From Bog-532 sp963775825 (GTDB taxonomy: Bacteria; Actinomycetota; Actinomycetes; Streptosporangiales; Streptosporangiaceae): DNA of 64,000 bases. The notes under the pieces were generated by a model. That model was given only the letters and a program-made list of their open reading frames with translations. It was not told the DNA's origin and searched no databases. Within the stretch, counting starts at the first letter, position 1. Every line of letters starts with the position of its first letter. This document shows positions 38,768 to 46,815 of this stretch, piece after piece. The stretch is from assembly GCA_963775825.1 (NCBI GenBank), contig CAVZKY010000031.1:1-64000 (forward strand). Reading direction: 5' to 3'. The position numbers and the translations under genes were made by a program.

Positions 38768-39280
38768 TCAGGACTGACGTGTGAGGGCCTCAGACAGCTC
38801 GACCGGCCCGGCCAGCGTCTGGTAGACGACGCAGTACCGCCGGGTCAGCCGGAGCAGGGTGTCGAGCTCCTCCGCACTGGCGTCGGTGTCCAGGCTGAAC
38901 TTCAGCCGGATCGCGGTGAAGCCCACCGGCGCGTCCTTCGCCACGGCCAGTGTGCCCCGGAAGTCCAGGTCACCTTCGGCGGAGACGGTTCCGCCCCGCA
39001 CGGGCAGCTTTAGCGAGGTGGCCACCGCGCGCAGGGTCACCCCCGCGCACGCGACCAGGGCCTGCAGCAGCATGTCGCCCGAGCAGGCCAGCGATCCGTC
39101 CCCGCCGGTCGCGGGGTGCAGGCCCGCCTTGGCCAGGGCCTGCCCGGTCGCGACCGAGCAGCTGACGTCTTCGGTGCCCAGCTCGCCCTGGGCGGTGAGG
39201 GTGATCACGGCCTGCCGCGGGTCCTGGCGGTAGGTGTCCTTCAGTGGCTGCTGAACGGCCTGCAGCGTCTTTGCGTCCAA
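38768..39280 (-). CDS. OsmC-family peroxiredoxin
   Basis: 170 residues from a TTG at 39280 preceded by GGGAG. The two redox Cys of OsmC/Ohr proteins are present in context: DMLLQALVACAGVTLRAVA near residue 76 and RRYCVVYQTL near 149. The first half contains the QAVITLTAQGELGTED strands. OsmC reduces organic hydroperoxides. A catalase lies 4 kb away, but the two are not linked in an operon. Confidence 0.85.
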   Translation of the reverse strand: MDAKTLQAVQQPLKDTYRQDPRQAVITLTAQGELGTEDVSCSVATGQALAKAGLHPATGGDGSLACSGDMLLQALVACAGVTLRAVATSLKLPVRGGTVSAEGDLDFRGTLAVAKDAPVGFTAIRLKFSLDTDASAEELDTLLRLTRRYCVVYQTLAGPVELSEALTRQS

Positions 39281-39446
39281 TCCGGTCTCCCTGCTCGCTT
39301 CGCCCTTGCCGGCCCATCCACCGTCGCACCCGCGGCAGGCCCGCGTCCAGGCGCAAGGTCGGCGTCGGCCGCCGTAGCGAGGCCGTCTACGTCGCCAGCC
39401 AGATGGGCGCCAGCTGAACGGACCGGCGGCTTGCCCTGGCCTTGCC

Positions 39447-39683
39447 CTAGCCCTGCTGGCGTGCGGCCCGGCGGGAGGTCTGGGACGTCCGGGAGCTGCC
39501 CGAGGTGCGGCGGGATACCGCAGTCACGGCCGAGTCGGCCTGGTGGAGCGCCCTGGCCGTCCGGGTGGATGAATCACGGCGTTCCGCGGCGAGGGCGATG
39601 CGGTGGACGAGCATCCGGGTGATGGGCAGCGCGACAGCGAGCAGCAGCCACATCCGGAGCCGTCGGGAGAGGAAAAGCCACAT
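39447..39683 (-). CDS. small membrane-associated protein
   Basis: 78 residues from an ATG with AAGGGA eight bases upstream. The product begins MWLFLSRRLRMWLLLAVALP, a short basic and hydrophobic membrane anchor, followed by a basic, Ser/Arg-rich tail (HRIALAAERRDSSTRTARAL). The good ribosome binding site and the coherent membrane-anchor layout support a real gene. Function unknown. Confidence 0.6.
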   Translation of the reverse strand: MWLFLSRRLRMWLLLAVALPITRMLVHRIALAAERRDSSTRTARALHQADSAVTAVSRRTSGSSRTSQTSRRAARQQG

Positions 39684-39945
39684 GGTCAGGGTCCCTTCTT
39701 GCGCAACCGGCTCGCGCCGTCCGATGCTCGTGGCGCTACCCGCAGTGGCACGTGCTAATCACTGCGCCGACGACGGCCCGGACATCCGCCCGCCCGGCTC
39801 CGGCCTGATCCGCGGCCCTCCGGTTGCGGTGCCGGGACCGAATCCCGGCCGGAGTCTCCGCCCAGCACGTATGGGTCAGCGCAGTCTGGGCAGGGCAAGT
39901 GGCGCGGTGACAATGACGCTGCCGTGCGATATGAGGGAGGACATC

Positions 39946-41331
39946 GTGGCGATCGCGACCATCAACCCCGCTACCGGGGCGACGCTGAAGACCTACGACG
40001 AAATGAGCGAGGCTGAGCTCGAGCGCAGCTTGGCGGCCGCCGCTACCGCGGCCGCGGACTACCGGCTGACCAGCTTTGACGCACGAGCGGGATGGATGCG
40101 CCGGGCGGCCGGCATCCTCGATGACGAGCAGGACCAGATCGCGGCGATGATGACGACCGAGATGGGCAAGACGCTGGCCGCCGCCCGGCAGGAGGTCGCC
40201 AAGTGCGCCACGGCCTGCCGGTACTACGCCGATCACGCAGCCGAGTTCCTGGCCGACGAGCCGTCCGACGCCGAGGCGGTCGGGGCCGAGCGCGCCTACG
40301 TGACCTACCAGCCGCTGGGCCCGGTGCTGGCCATCATGCCCTGGAACTTCCCGCTCTGGCAGGCGATGCGCTTCGCCGCCCCCGCGCTGATGGCCGGCAA
40401 CGTCGGGCTGCTCAAGCACGCCTCGAACGTCCCGCAGACGGCGCTGTTCATGCAGGACCTGTTCGCCCGGGCCGGGTTCCCGGACGGGACCTTCCAGACC
40501 TTGCTCATCGGGTCCAAGCGGATCGAGGCGGTCCTGCGTGACGGCAGGGTGATGGCGGCCACGCTCACCGGGTCTGAGCCAGCTGGGCAGTCGGTGGCGG
40601 CCATCGCCGGCGATGAGATCAAGAAGGTCGTGCTCGAGCTCGGCGGCAGCGACCCGTTCATCGTCATGCCCTCGGCCGACCTGCAGGCGGCCGCCAAAGT
40701 CGGTGCCGTCGCGCGCTGCCTCAACAACGGCCAGTCCTGCATCGCGGCCAAGCGCTTCATCGTGCACAACGCGGTCTACGACGACTTCGAGCGCCTGTTC
40801 GTGGAGCAGATGTCGGCCAAGGTGGTCGGGGATCCGGTGCAGGAGGGCACCGATATCGGGCCACTGGCCTCGCAGCAGCAGCGCGATGACGTCGGGGAAC
40901 TGGTCGCCGATGCGGTGCACAAGGGGGCGAAGGTGCTGTGCGGCGGCACCGCACCCGACGGGCCCGGCTTCTTCTACCCGCCGACCGTGCTGGCCGGTAT
41001 CACCCCCGACATGCGCGTCCACCAGGAAGAAGTCTTCGGCCCGGTGGCCACGCTGTACCGGGCGGCGGACATCGGCGCGGCGGTAGAGGTCGCCAACGGT
41101 ACGAGGTTCGGCCTCGGCGCGAACGCCTGGACCAACGACGCGGAAGAGCGGCGTCAGTTCATCCGGGACCTGGCGGCCGGCATGGTCTTCATCAACGGCA
41201 ACGTCACCTCTTACCCGCAGCTGCCGTTCGGCGGGGTCAAGCGCTCCGGTCACGGCCGCGAGCTGTCCCACCAGGGCATTCGCGAATTCTGCAATATCAA
41301 GACCGTGTGGCTGGGGCGGCCCGGGGCCTGA
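39946..41331 (+). CDS. NAD(P)-dependent aldehyde dehydrogenase, succinate-semialdehyde type
   Basis: 461 residues from a GTG at 39946 with GAGGGAGG five bases upstream; the frame is open much further back but without support. Landmarks: MPWNFPLWQAMRFAAPALMA (coenzyme site), TLTGSEPAGQSVA, KVVLELGGSDPFIV with the general-base Glu, NNGQSCIAAKRF with the catalytic Cys near residue 265, EEVFGPVATLY and LPFGGVKRSGHGREL. The overall pattern is closest to GabD-type succinate-semialdehyde dehydrogenases. The next gene is mftD; aldehyde dehydrogenases often accompany mycofactocin genes, but a palindrome and about 170 bases separate the two here. Confidence 0.85.
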   Translation: MAIATINPATGATLKTYDEMSEAELERSLAAAATAAADYRLTSFDARAGWMRRAAGILDDEQDQIAAMMTTEMGKTLAAARQEVAKCATACRYYADHAAEFLADEPSDAEAVGAERAYVTYQPLGPVLAIMPWNFPLWQAMRFAAPALMAGNVGLLKHASNVPQTALFMQDLFARAGFPDGTFQTLLIGSKRIEAVLRDGRVMAATLTGSEPAGQSVAAIAGDEIKKVVLELGGSDPFIVMPSADLQAAAKVGAVARCLNNGQSCIAAKRFIVHNAVYDDFERLFVEQMSAKVVGDPVQEGTDIGPLASQQQRDDVGELVADAVHKGAKVLCGGTAPDGPGFFYPPTVLAGITPDMRVHQEEVFGPVATLYRAADIGAAVEVANGTRFGLGANAWTNDAEERRQFIRDLAAGMVFINGNVTSYPQLPFGGVKRSGHGRELSHQGIREFCNIKTVWLGRPGA

Positions 41332-41419
41332 CCCGGCCAGGTGGGCAGGGAAAGTGGGCGGCGGCCCCGGGAAGCACGCTTCAGCTCTTGTCCAGGCCGC
41401 AGCCGCCCGTTACCGTAGC

Positions 41420-41446
41420 CATATTCGTCACTCAGTGACAAATATG
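41420..41446. promoter_or_regulatory. near-perfect 12-bp dyad before mftD
   Basis: CATATTCGTCAC (41420-41431) and GTGACAAATATG (41435-41446) match at eleven of twelve positions around the centre TCA. It lies 58 bases before the mftD start, in the only AT-rich part of this gap. The size and symmetry suggest an operator for a dimeric repressor. No regulator gene is adjacent. Confidence 0.65.
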
Positions 41447-41503
41447 TTCTGGCCGCGCGCCGCCGCCCGGAATCGCGTATTCCCGCACGCCGCAGGAGAA
41501 ATC

Positions 41504-42739
41504 ATGGATCGTACACCACGCAAGACGGGACCCGGCCTGATGGGTGAGTGGTTCGAATCCGTCGCGGAGGCGCGCCGCCGGGCGCGCAAGCACCTGCCCA
41601 AGTCGGTATACGGCGCCCTGGTCGCTGGCTCGGAGCAGGGGCTTACGGTCGAGGACAACATGCGGGCGTTCGGTGAGCTGGGCTTCGCCCCGCACGTGGT
41701 GGGCGCGAGCGCCCAGCATGACCTGGCCACCACCGTCATGGGACAGCCGATCTCGCTGCCCGTGATGATCTCGCCGACGGGCGTGCAGGCCGTGCACCCG
41801 GACGGCGAGGTGGCGGTCGCCCGGGCGGCCGCGGCGCGCGGCACGGTCATGGGCCTCAGCTCGTTCGCGAGCAAGCCCATCGAGGAAGTGGTCGCGGTCA
41901 ACCCGCAGACCTTCTTCCAGATGTACTGGTGCGGCACCCGTGATCAGCTGATCCAGCGGATGGAGCGAGCCCGCAAGGCCGGTGCTGTCGGCCTGATCGC
42001 CACCCTGGACTGGTCCTTCGCCAACGGCCGGGACTGGGGCAGCCCGATCATCCCGGAAAAAACCGATCTCAGGAACGCACTGCGGCTCGCACCCGAATGC
42101 GTGACCCGCCTGCCGTGGCTGTTCAACTGGGCGAGGACCGGGCATTTTCCCGACCTCACCGTGCCGAACCTGGCCGAACCCGGCTCACCGCCGCCGACGT
42201 TCTTCGGCGCGTACGGGCAGTGGATGCAGACGCCCCCGCCGACCTGGGATGATGTCCGCTGGCTGCGCGAGCAGTGGGACGGGCCGTTCATGCTCAAGGG
42301 CGTGACCCGCATGGACGACGCCCGGCGCGCGGTGGACGCCGGGGTCACCGCGATCTCGGTCTCCAACCACGGCGGCAACAACCTGGACGGGACGCCTGCG
42401 AGTATCCGCGCCCTGCCGGCCGTGACGGAGGCGGTCGGCGACGACATCGAGATCGTGCTGGATGGGGGCGTCCGCCGGGGCAGCGACGTGGTCAAGGCCG
42501 TGGCCCTGGGCGCCCGGGCGGTCATGATCGGCCGGGCCTACCTGTGGGGCCTGGCGGCCAACGGCCAGGCCGGTGTGGAGAACGTACTGGATATTCTGCG
42601 CGGCGGGATCGACTCGGCGCTGATGGCGCTGGGCCATTCCTCCATCCACGACCTGACCCCGGGCGACATCGTTATGCCGCCCGGGTTCGCCCGGCGCCTC
42701 GGCGATCCCGCTGCCGCGCTGACCAGGACCGCCGATTAG
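41504..42739 (+). CDS. mftD: MftD-type FMN-dependent dehydrogenase (pre-mycofactocin synthase)
   Basis: 411 residues from the ATG at 41504 with AGGAGA upstream. The sequence follows mycobacterial MftD closely from end to end: RKHLPKSVYGALVAGSEQGL, LGFAPHVVGAS, VMISPTGVQAVHPDGEVAVA, GLSSFASKPIEEV, SVSNHGGNNLDGTPASIRAL and RAVMIGRAYLWGLAANGQAG. This is the FMN (S)-hydroxyacid dehydrogenase fold; MftD oxidatively deaminates the Val-Tyr-derived intermediate to the redox-active pre-mycofactocin. No mftA, mftB, mftC or mftE is in the window, so it is either separated from the main cluster or a paralogue. A 13-bp tandem repeat begins over its stop codon. Confidence 0.88.
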   Translation: MDRTPRKTGPGLMGEWFESVAEARRRARKHLPKSVYGALVAGSEQGLTVEDNMRAFGELGFAPHVVGASAQHDLATTVMGQPISLPVMISPTGVQAVHPDGEVAVARAAAARGTVMGLSSFASKPIEEVVAVNPQTFFQMYWCGTRDQLIQRMERARKAGAVGLIATLDWSFANGRDWGSPIIPEKTDLRNALRLAPECVTRLPWLFNWARTGHFPDLTVPNLAEPGSPPPTFFGAYGQWMQTPPPTWDDVRWLREQWDGPFMLKGVTRMDDARRAVDAGVTAISVSNHGGNNLDGTPASIRALPAVTEAVGDDIEIVLDGGVRRGSDVVKAVALGARAVMIGRAYLWGLAANGQAGVENVLDILRGGIDSALMALGHSSIHDLTPGDIVMPPGFARRLGDPAAALTRTAD

Positions 42740-42805
42740 AGCCGCCGATTAGAGCCGCCGATTAGAGCCGCCGACCAGGGGCGCCGGCGAGGGCCGCCGA
42801 CCAGG
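42728..42805. repeat. six 13-bp tandem units over the mftD 3' end
   Basis: Three near-identical units of GCCGCCGATTAGA (42728-42766; the first begins ACC) are followed by three degenerate ones (GCCGCCGACCAGG, GGCGCCGGCGAGG, GCCGCCGACCAGG). The first unit supplies the TAG stop of mftD (42737-42739). The unit length is not a multiple of three. Confidence 0.85.
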
Positions 42806-42886
42806 GCCGCAGGACGACCTTGAGGCTCCCCTACCCGGCGAGACCTGGGCAAGCTCCGGAGTTCCCGAATCGCCAGCCAAAATGAC

Positions 42887-42920
42887 GCAGGCCCGGCCCC
42901 CGCCGGGGGGCCGGGCCTGC
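42887..42920. terminator. strong hairpin between mftD and catalase
   Basis: Arms GCAGGCCCGGCCCCC (42887-42901) and GGGGGCCGGGCCTGC (42906-42920) are perfect over 15 bp with a four-base loop. It separates two convergent genes and can stop transcription from both sides, though no T run is present. Confidence 0.75.
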
Positions 42921-42940
42921 GGGCCTCGGGCAGCGCCGGA

Positions 42941-44461
42941 CTACGCCTTAGCCTGCATGCTGCTGCGGGCTGGGTTGCCCTGCTCAGCGGCCTTGGGGTC
43001 CGTCTCGTCCTGCTTGGCGCGGACACCTTGCTCGATCTTGTCGCCAAGGTCCTTGTCCACGTTGCGCCAGTACTCGAAGGCGCGGAGCAGCACAGGTTCG
43101 GTCACGCCGTTGAGCAGGTGGCCGACGATGTTGGTGACCAGGCGCTCGCGGGCCGCGTCGTCCAGCACCTCGCGGACCATCGTGCCCGCCTGGCCCCAGT
43201 CGTCGTCCTGCTCGTGCGGGGTGTACGCCGTGCGGACCATCTCCCCGTCGGAGAACCAGCCGACCGGCTTGAAGTGCTCCGAATCGGCCTGCGGGCCGCC
43301 CTTGGAGTTCGGCGCGTACACCGGGTCCGACGCATTGTGGATCCGCATGGCCCCGTCCTTGCTGTAGGCGTGCACGGGGACCTTGGGGGAGTTGACCGGG
43401 ATCTGCTTGTAGTTCACGCCGAGCCGGGCGCGGTGTGCGTCGGAATAGGAGAAACCGCGGGCCAGCAGCATCTTGTCCGGGGACAGTGCGATCCCGGGCA
43501 CCAGGTTGTTCGGCTCGAACGCGGCCTGCTCGATCTCGGTGTGGTAATCGGCCACGTTCCGGTTCAGCGTCATCTTGCCGACCTCGATCAGCGGGTAGTC
43601 GCTGTGCGGCCACACCTTGGTCAGGTCGAACGGGTTGAACCGGTAGGTCTTGGCCTCTTCGAAGGGCATGATCTGCACCTTCAGCGTCCAGGACGGGTAC
43701 TCTCCGCCCTCGATGTGGTCGTACAGATCACGCTGGTGGTAGTCGGTGTCGGCCGAGGCCATCTGGTCGGCCTCGTCCTGGGTGAAGAACTCGATGCCCT
43801 GGTCGGTCTTGAAGTGGTACTTGACCCAGAACCGCTCACCGGCGGCGTTGACCCACATGTAGGTGTGGGAGGTGTACCCGTTCATGTTCCGCCAGGTGCG
43901 CGGGATGCCCCGGTCGCCCATCAGCCAGGTGACCTGGTGCGCTGATTCCGGCGACAGGGTCCAGAAGTCCCACTGCATGTCGTGGTCACGCAGGTTGTTG
44001 TCCGCGCGCCGCTTCTGGGACCGGATGAAGTGCTGGAACTTCATCGGGTCCCTGACGAAGAACACGGGCGTGTTGTTGCCGACCATGTCGTAGTTGCCGT
44101 CAGAGGTGTAGAACTTGATCGCGAAGCCTCGCGGGTCGCGCCACGTGTCGGGGCTGCCCCGCTCGCCGGCCACCGTGGAGAACCGGATCAGCAGGTCGGT
44201 GTCGGCCCCCGGCTGGAAGAGGGCGGCCTTGGTGTAGGCGCTCACGTCACTGGTGGTCTCGAAGTGGCCGAATGCGCCACCGCCCTTGGCGTGCGGCTGC
44301 CGCTCCGGGATCCGCTCCCGGTTGAAGTTCGCCATCTGCTCGATCAGGTAATGATCCTGCAGCAGAATCGGGCCATCCGGCCCCACCGACAGCGAGAACT
44401 CATCGCTCTCGACCGGAGCGCCGGCATCCGTAGTGGTCCGAAGGGTCTGGTCTTGAGTCAC
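42941..44461 (-). CDS. katA: monofunctional heme catalase
   Basis: 506 residues, the size of small-subunit (clade 3) catalases, from a GTG at 44461 with GAGAGGA upstream. Catalytic residues are in place: RQPHAKGGGAFGHFE near residue 55 (distal His), GNNTPVFFVRDPMKFQHFI with the distal Asn, and ARGFSYSDAHRARLG near 345 with the proximal heme Tyr and Arg. It converts hydrogen peroxide to water and oxygen in the cytoplasm. The gene is alone, ended by the hairpin at 42887-42920. About 350 gene-free bases lie upstream. Confidence 0.95.
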   Translation of the reverse strand: MTQDQTLRTTTDAGAPVESDEFSLSVGPDGPILLQDHYLIEQMANFNRERIPERQPHAKGGGAFGHFETTSDVSAYTKAALFQPGADTDLLIRFSTVAGERGSPDTWRDPRGFAIKFYTSDGNYDMVGNNTPVFFVRDPMKFQHFIRSQKRRADNNLRDHDMQWDFWTLSPESAHQVTWLMGDRGIPRTWRNMNGYTSHTYMWVNAAGERFWVKYHFKTDQGIEFFTQDEADQMASADTDYHQRDLYDHIEGGEYPSWTLKVQIMPFEEAKTYRFNPFDLTKVWPHSDYPLIEVGKMTLNRNVADYHTEIEQAAFEPNNLVPGIALSPDKMLLARGFSYSDAHRARLGVNYKQIPVNSPKVPVHAYSKDGAMRIHNASDPVYAPNSKGGPQADSEHFKPVGWFSDGEMVRTAYTPHEQDDDWGQAGTMVREVLDDAARERLVTNIVGHLLNGVTEPVLLRAFEYWRNVDKDLGDKIEQGVRAKQDETDPKAAEQGNPARSSMQAKA

Positions 44462-44810
44462 GCCTCTGTCCTCTCTTTGCTACTGCGTGCCGAGGATGAG
44501 CCATCTGCCGTGCGCGCCGAGTCCGGGCCGCCCGGTGCGGCGCATCGCGGGCAGATGCCCGGAACACCACCTCGACCTCGTCCGCAGTAAACACCTTGTC
44601 GCTCAGCGGAGCCAGGCAGGCCCGGTCCCCGCTGATCTCGCCGACAACCTCGGCGCGACCGCGCTGCCGGCAAACCAGGTGATGGTGGTGGTCACCTGCG
44701 CGCCGCTCGCGTCGCCGCTGGTCCTGTCACCCACATCCGTCCAGCTTCCCGCTGGGTCCGCAGGTAACCGTCTCACCATGGGACATTTCGCCAACGTCGC
44801 GCAGGTCGCA
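44462..44810. other. gap between catalase and haloacid dehalogenase, nothing recognised
   Basis: Several short ORFs lie here in different frames, none with a recognisable product or good start. It must contain the catalase promoter, but I see no clear FurA- or OxyR-type site. Confidence 0.4.
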
Positions 44811-45515
44811 TCAGCTAGACCCGATCAGGGCGGCGAGGGACAGCAGGTCGCCGGCAGCGACGTCCACGCCGTCCGGCGGCGGCGGTGCCGTGCCGTCCGG
44901 GCCCCATTCCCTGGGCCGCGGCAGGTAACCGGTGCGCAGGCCCTCCCGGGCGGCGGCTTCGAGGTCATCGGGATGGCAGGCCACCATCAGCACCTTCTCC
45001 GGCGGCACATCGAGATAACGGGGCACGAGGTGGTACACCCGCGGATCCGGCTTGTAGGTCCCGGCCAGCTCCGCGGACAGGATGCAGTCGAACGGGAGGC
45101 CCGCGGCCCGGGACAGCCTCGTCAGCAGCCCGATACCGCCGTTGGACAGCGGGGTGAGGAGATGGCGTTCCCGCAGCGCCGTCAGGCCAGGGACGGTGTC
45201 CGGCCATGGCGCCAGGTCGTGCCAGCCGCGGACCAGTTCGTCTCGGTCGGAGTCGCTCAGCGCCTGCAGGCCCCGGCGGTCGGCGACCTCATCGAGCATT
45301 CTCCGGTGCAGCGCGTCCAGGGACTGGAACGGCAGCTCGCCCCGGACAACCCGGTCGAGCGTGGGCCGGTAGAGCGCCCGCCACGCGCTGGCCACGGCCG
45401 GCCAGTCGGCGTCGATCCCGGCGCGGCGGCCGATGCGCGCCAGCGCGGCCGTGATGCTGGTATGCCAGTCAACCAGCGTGCCGAACACATCAAAGGCGAT
45501 AACCTCAACGTCCAC
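44811..45515 (-). CDS. type II haloacid dehalogenase-like hydrolase
   Basis: 234 residues. The HAD motifs are complete: FDVFGTLVDW near residue 8 (nucleophile Asp), LSNGG near 127 (motif II Ser/Asn), GTYKPDPRVYHLV near 157 (motif III Lys) and MVACHPDDLEAA near 178 (motif IV Asp). The pattern is that of L-2-haloacid dehalogenases, in which Asp attacks the carbon bearing the halogen. The gene stands alone, so the natural substrate is not shown by context. Confidence 0.85.
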   Translation of the reverse strand: MDVEVIAFDVFGTLVDWHTSITAALARIGRRAGIDADWPAVASAWRALYRPTLDRVVRGELPFQSLDALHRRMLDEVADRRGLQALSDSDRDELVRGWHDLAPWPDTVPGLTALRERHLLTPLSNGGIGLLTRLSRAAGLPFDCILSAELAGTYKPDPRVYHLVPRYLDVPPEKVLMVACHPDDLEAAAREGLRTGYLPRPREWGPDGTAPPPPDGVDVAAGDLLSLAALIGSS

Positions 45516-45799
45516 GGCGCACTACTTTCCCGCCTGCTGGCCTTGCAACCCCGCTCACTGCGGCCGGTGACGAGGGGATCGCCGCCGCCTGACCCGCTTC
45601 AGTAGCCGCCAGCCGGCCGGACAGCCACCGGCTGGGTGGCGGCCCGGTGCGCCTCCGGGCCGCCTGAACAGGAATCGTTCAATCCGCTACAAACCAGTAA
45701 AGAAACGCTACGATTTCCGCCGGGGAGACATCCGGGAAGGCGCTGAATTCACCCTTCTGCCCGGTGAATCACGGCTGGCCCGTGTCGAGGAGGATGACC

Positions 45800-46786
45800 G
45801 TGAGGACCGGCGCTCCACGCCTGTCCCGCCTGCTGGCGGGCGGGATCTGCGTACTTATGACGGCCACTGGCCTTGCCTGCTCGTCGGCTCAGCCGGCCGC
45901 GCTGAGCCCGCAGCGCAGCGCGGCGGCTCATCCAGCCGCCAGCGCGCGGCCCACCCCCAGCCCGTCCCCGACCACGGCCAGGATCATGGGGACCGAGTGG
46001 ACGCAGGTGTGGAACGATACGTTCAACGGCCCCGCCGGGCAGGGCGTCAGCGCCGTGAACTGGAAGTACGACACCGGCCAGGGGACGTTCGGCACCGGCG
46101 AGGTCGAGCGGATGACCGACTCGACCGCGAACGTACGTACCGACGGGCAGGGCAACCTCGACATCGTCCCGCTGCACGGCCCGTTGGGATGGACGTCCGG
46201 CCGGATCCAGACGACCCGCGCTTTCGCCGCTCCCGCGGGCGGCGAGATGATGATCACCGCCTCGATCGTGCAGCCCAACCCGACCAACGGGATCGGTTAC
46301 TGGCCCGGTTTCTGGCTCATCGCCCCGCAGGGACCGTGGCCGGGGACCGGCGAAATCGACATCATGGAGGACGTCAACGCCGCCCGCGAGGTGGCGGGCA
46401 CCCTGCACTGCGGCAACCTGACCCAGCACAATGCGGACGGGACCACCGGCCCCTGCCACGAGGGCACCGGCCTGACCAGCCAGCTCCGGCCGTGCCCCGG
46501 GTGCCAGTCCGCCTACAACACCTACAGCCTGGTCATCGACCGGCGGAATGCGGCCGACGAGTCAGTCTCCTGGTCCATCAACGGTAACGATTACTTCACC
46601 GCGTACGAGAGCCAGGTGGGTGCCGCCGCGTGGACCGAGGCCATCGACCACGGCTTCGCGATCATCTTGGACGTCGCGATGGGCGGTGGGTTCCCCAACG
46701 TACGGTGCCAGTGCACCAGCCCCCAGACCGGTACGACATCGGGGGCTCCGATGGGCGTCGGCTACGTCTCCGTCTACACCAACTAA
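45800..46786 (+). CDS. secreted GH16 endo-glucanase
   Basis: About 328 residues from the GTG at 45800, which lies six bases after GAGGAGG; ATG 45794 would touch that site. The N-terminus is an export signal ending in TGLACSS, a possible lipobox with Cys near residue 27, followed by a Ser/Pro/Ala linker. The GH16 jelly-roll domain follows: VWNDTFNGPAG, GIGYWPGFWLIAP, GEIDIMEDVN (the E-x-D-x-x-E catalytic triad) and the C-terminal FAIILDVAMGGGFP. Members cut beta-1,3 or mixed beta-glucans. It converges on the GT39/GT2 pair, so a role in trimming a surface glucan is conceivable. Confidence 0.87.
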   Translation: MRTGAPRLSRLLAGGICVLMTATGLACSSAQPAALSPQRSAAAHPAASARPTPSPSPTTARIMGTEWTQVWNDTFNGPAGQGVSAVNWKYDTGQGTFGTGEVERMTDSTANVRTDGQGNLDIVPLHGPLGWTSGRIQTTRAFAAPAGGEMMITASIVQPNPTNGIGYWPGFWLIAPQGPWPGTGEIDIMEDVNAAREVAGTLHCGNLTQHNADGTTGPCHEGTGLTSQLRPCPGCQSAYNTYSLVIDRRNAADESVSWSINGNDYFTAYESQVGAAAWTEAIDHGFAIILDVAMGGGFPNVRCQCTSPQTGTTSGAPMGVGYVSVYTN

Positions 46787-46815
46787 CGGCCCGGCCCGCT
46801 CCCGCGCCCGTCCGG

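Noticed and set aside
39736..41271. 511-codon ORF opposite the aldehyde dehydrogenase
   Set aside because: Antisense shadow; the plus strand carries all aldehyde dehydrogenase motifs and a good ribosome binding site.
44487..45605. 372-codon plus-strand ORF over the haloacid dehalogenase
   Set aside because: It is antisense to a gene with all four HAD motifs; its product shows no domain.
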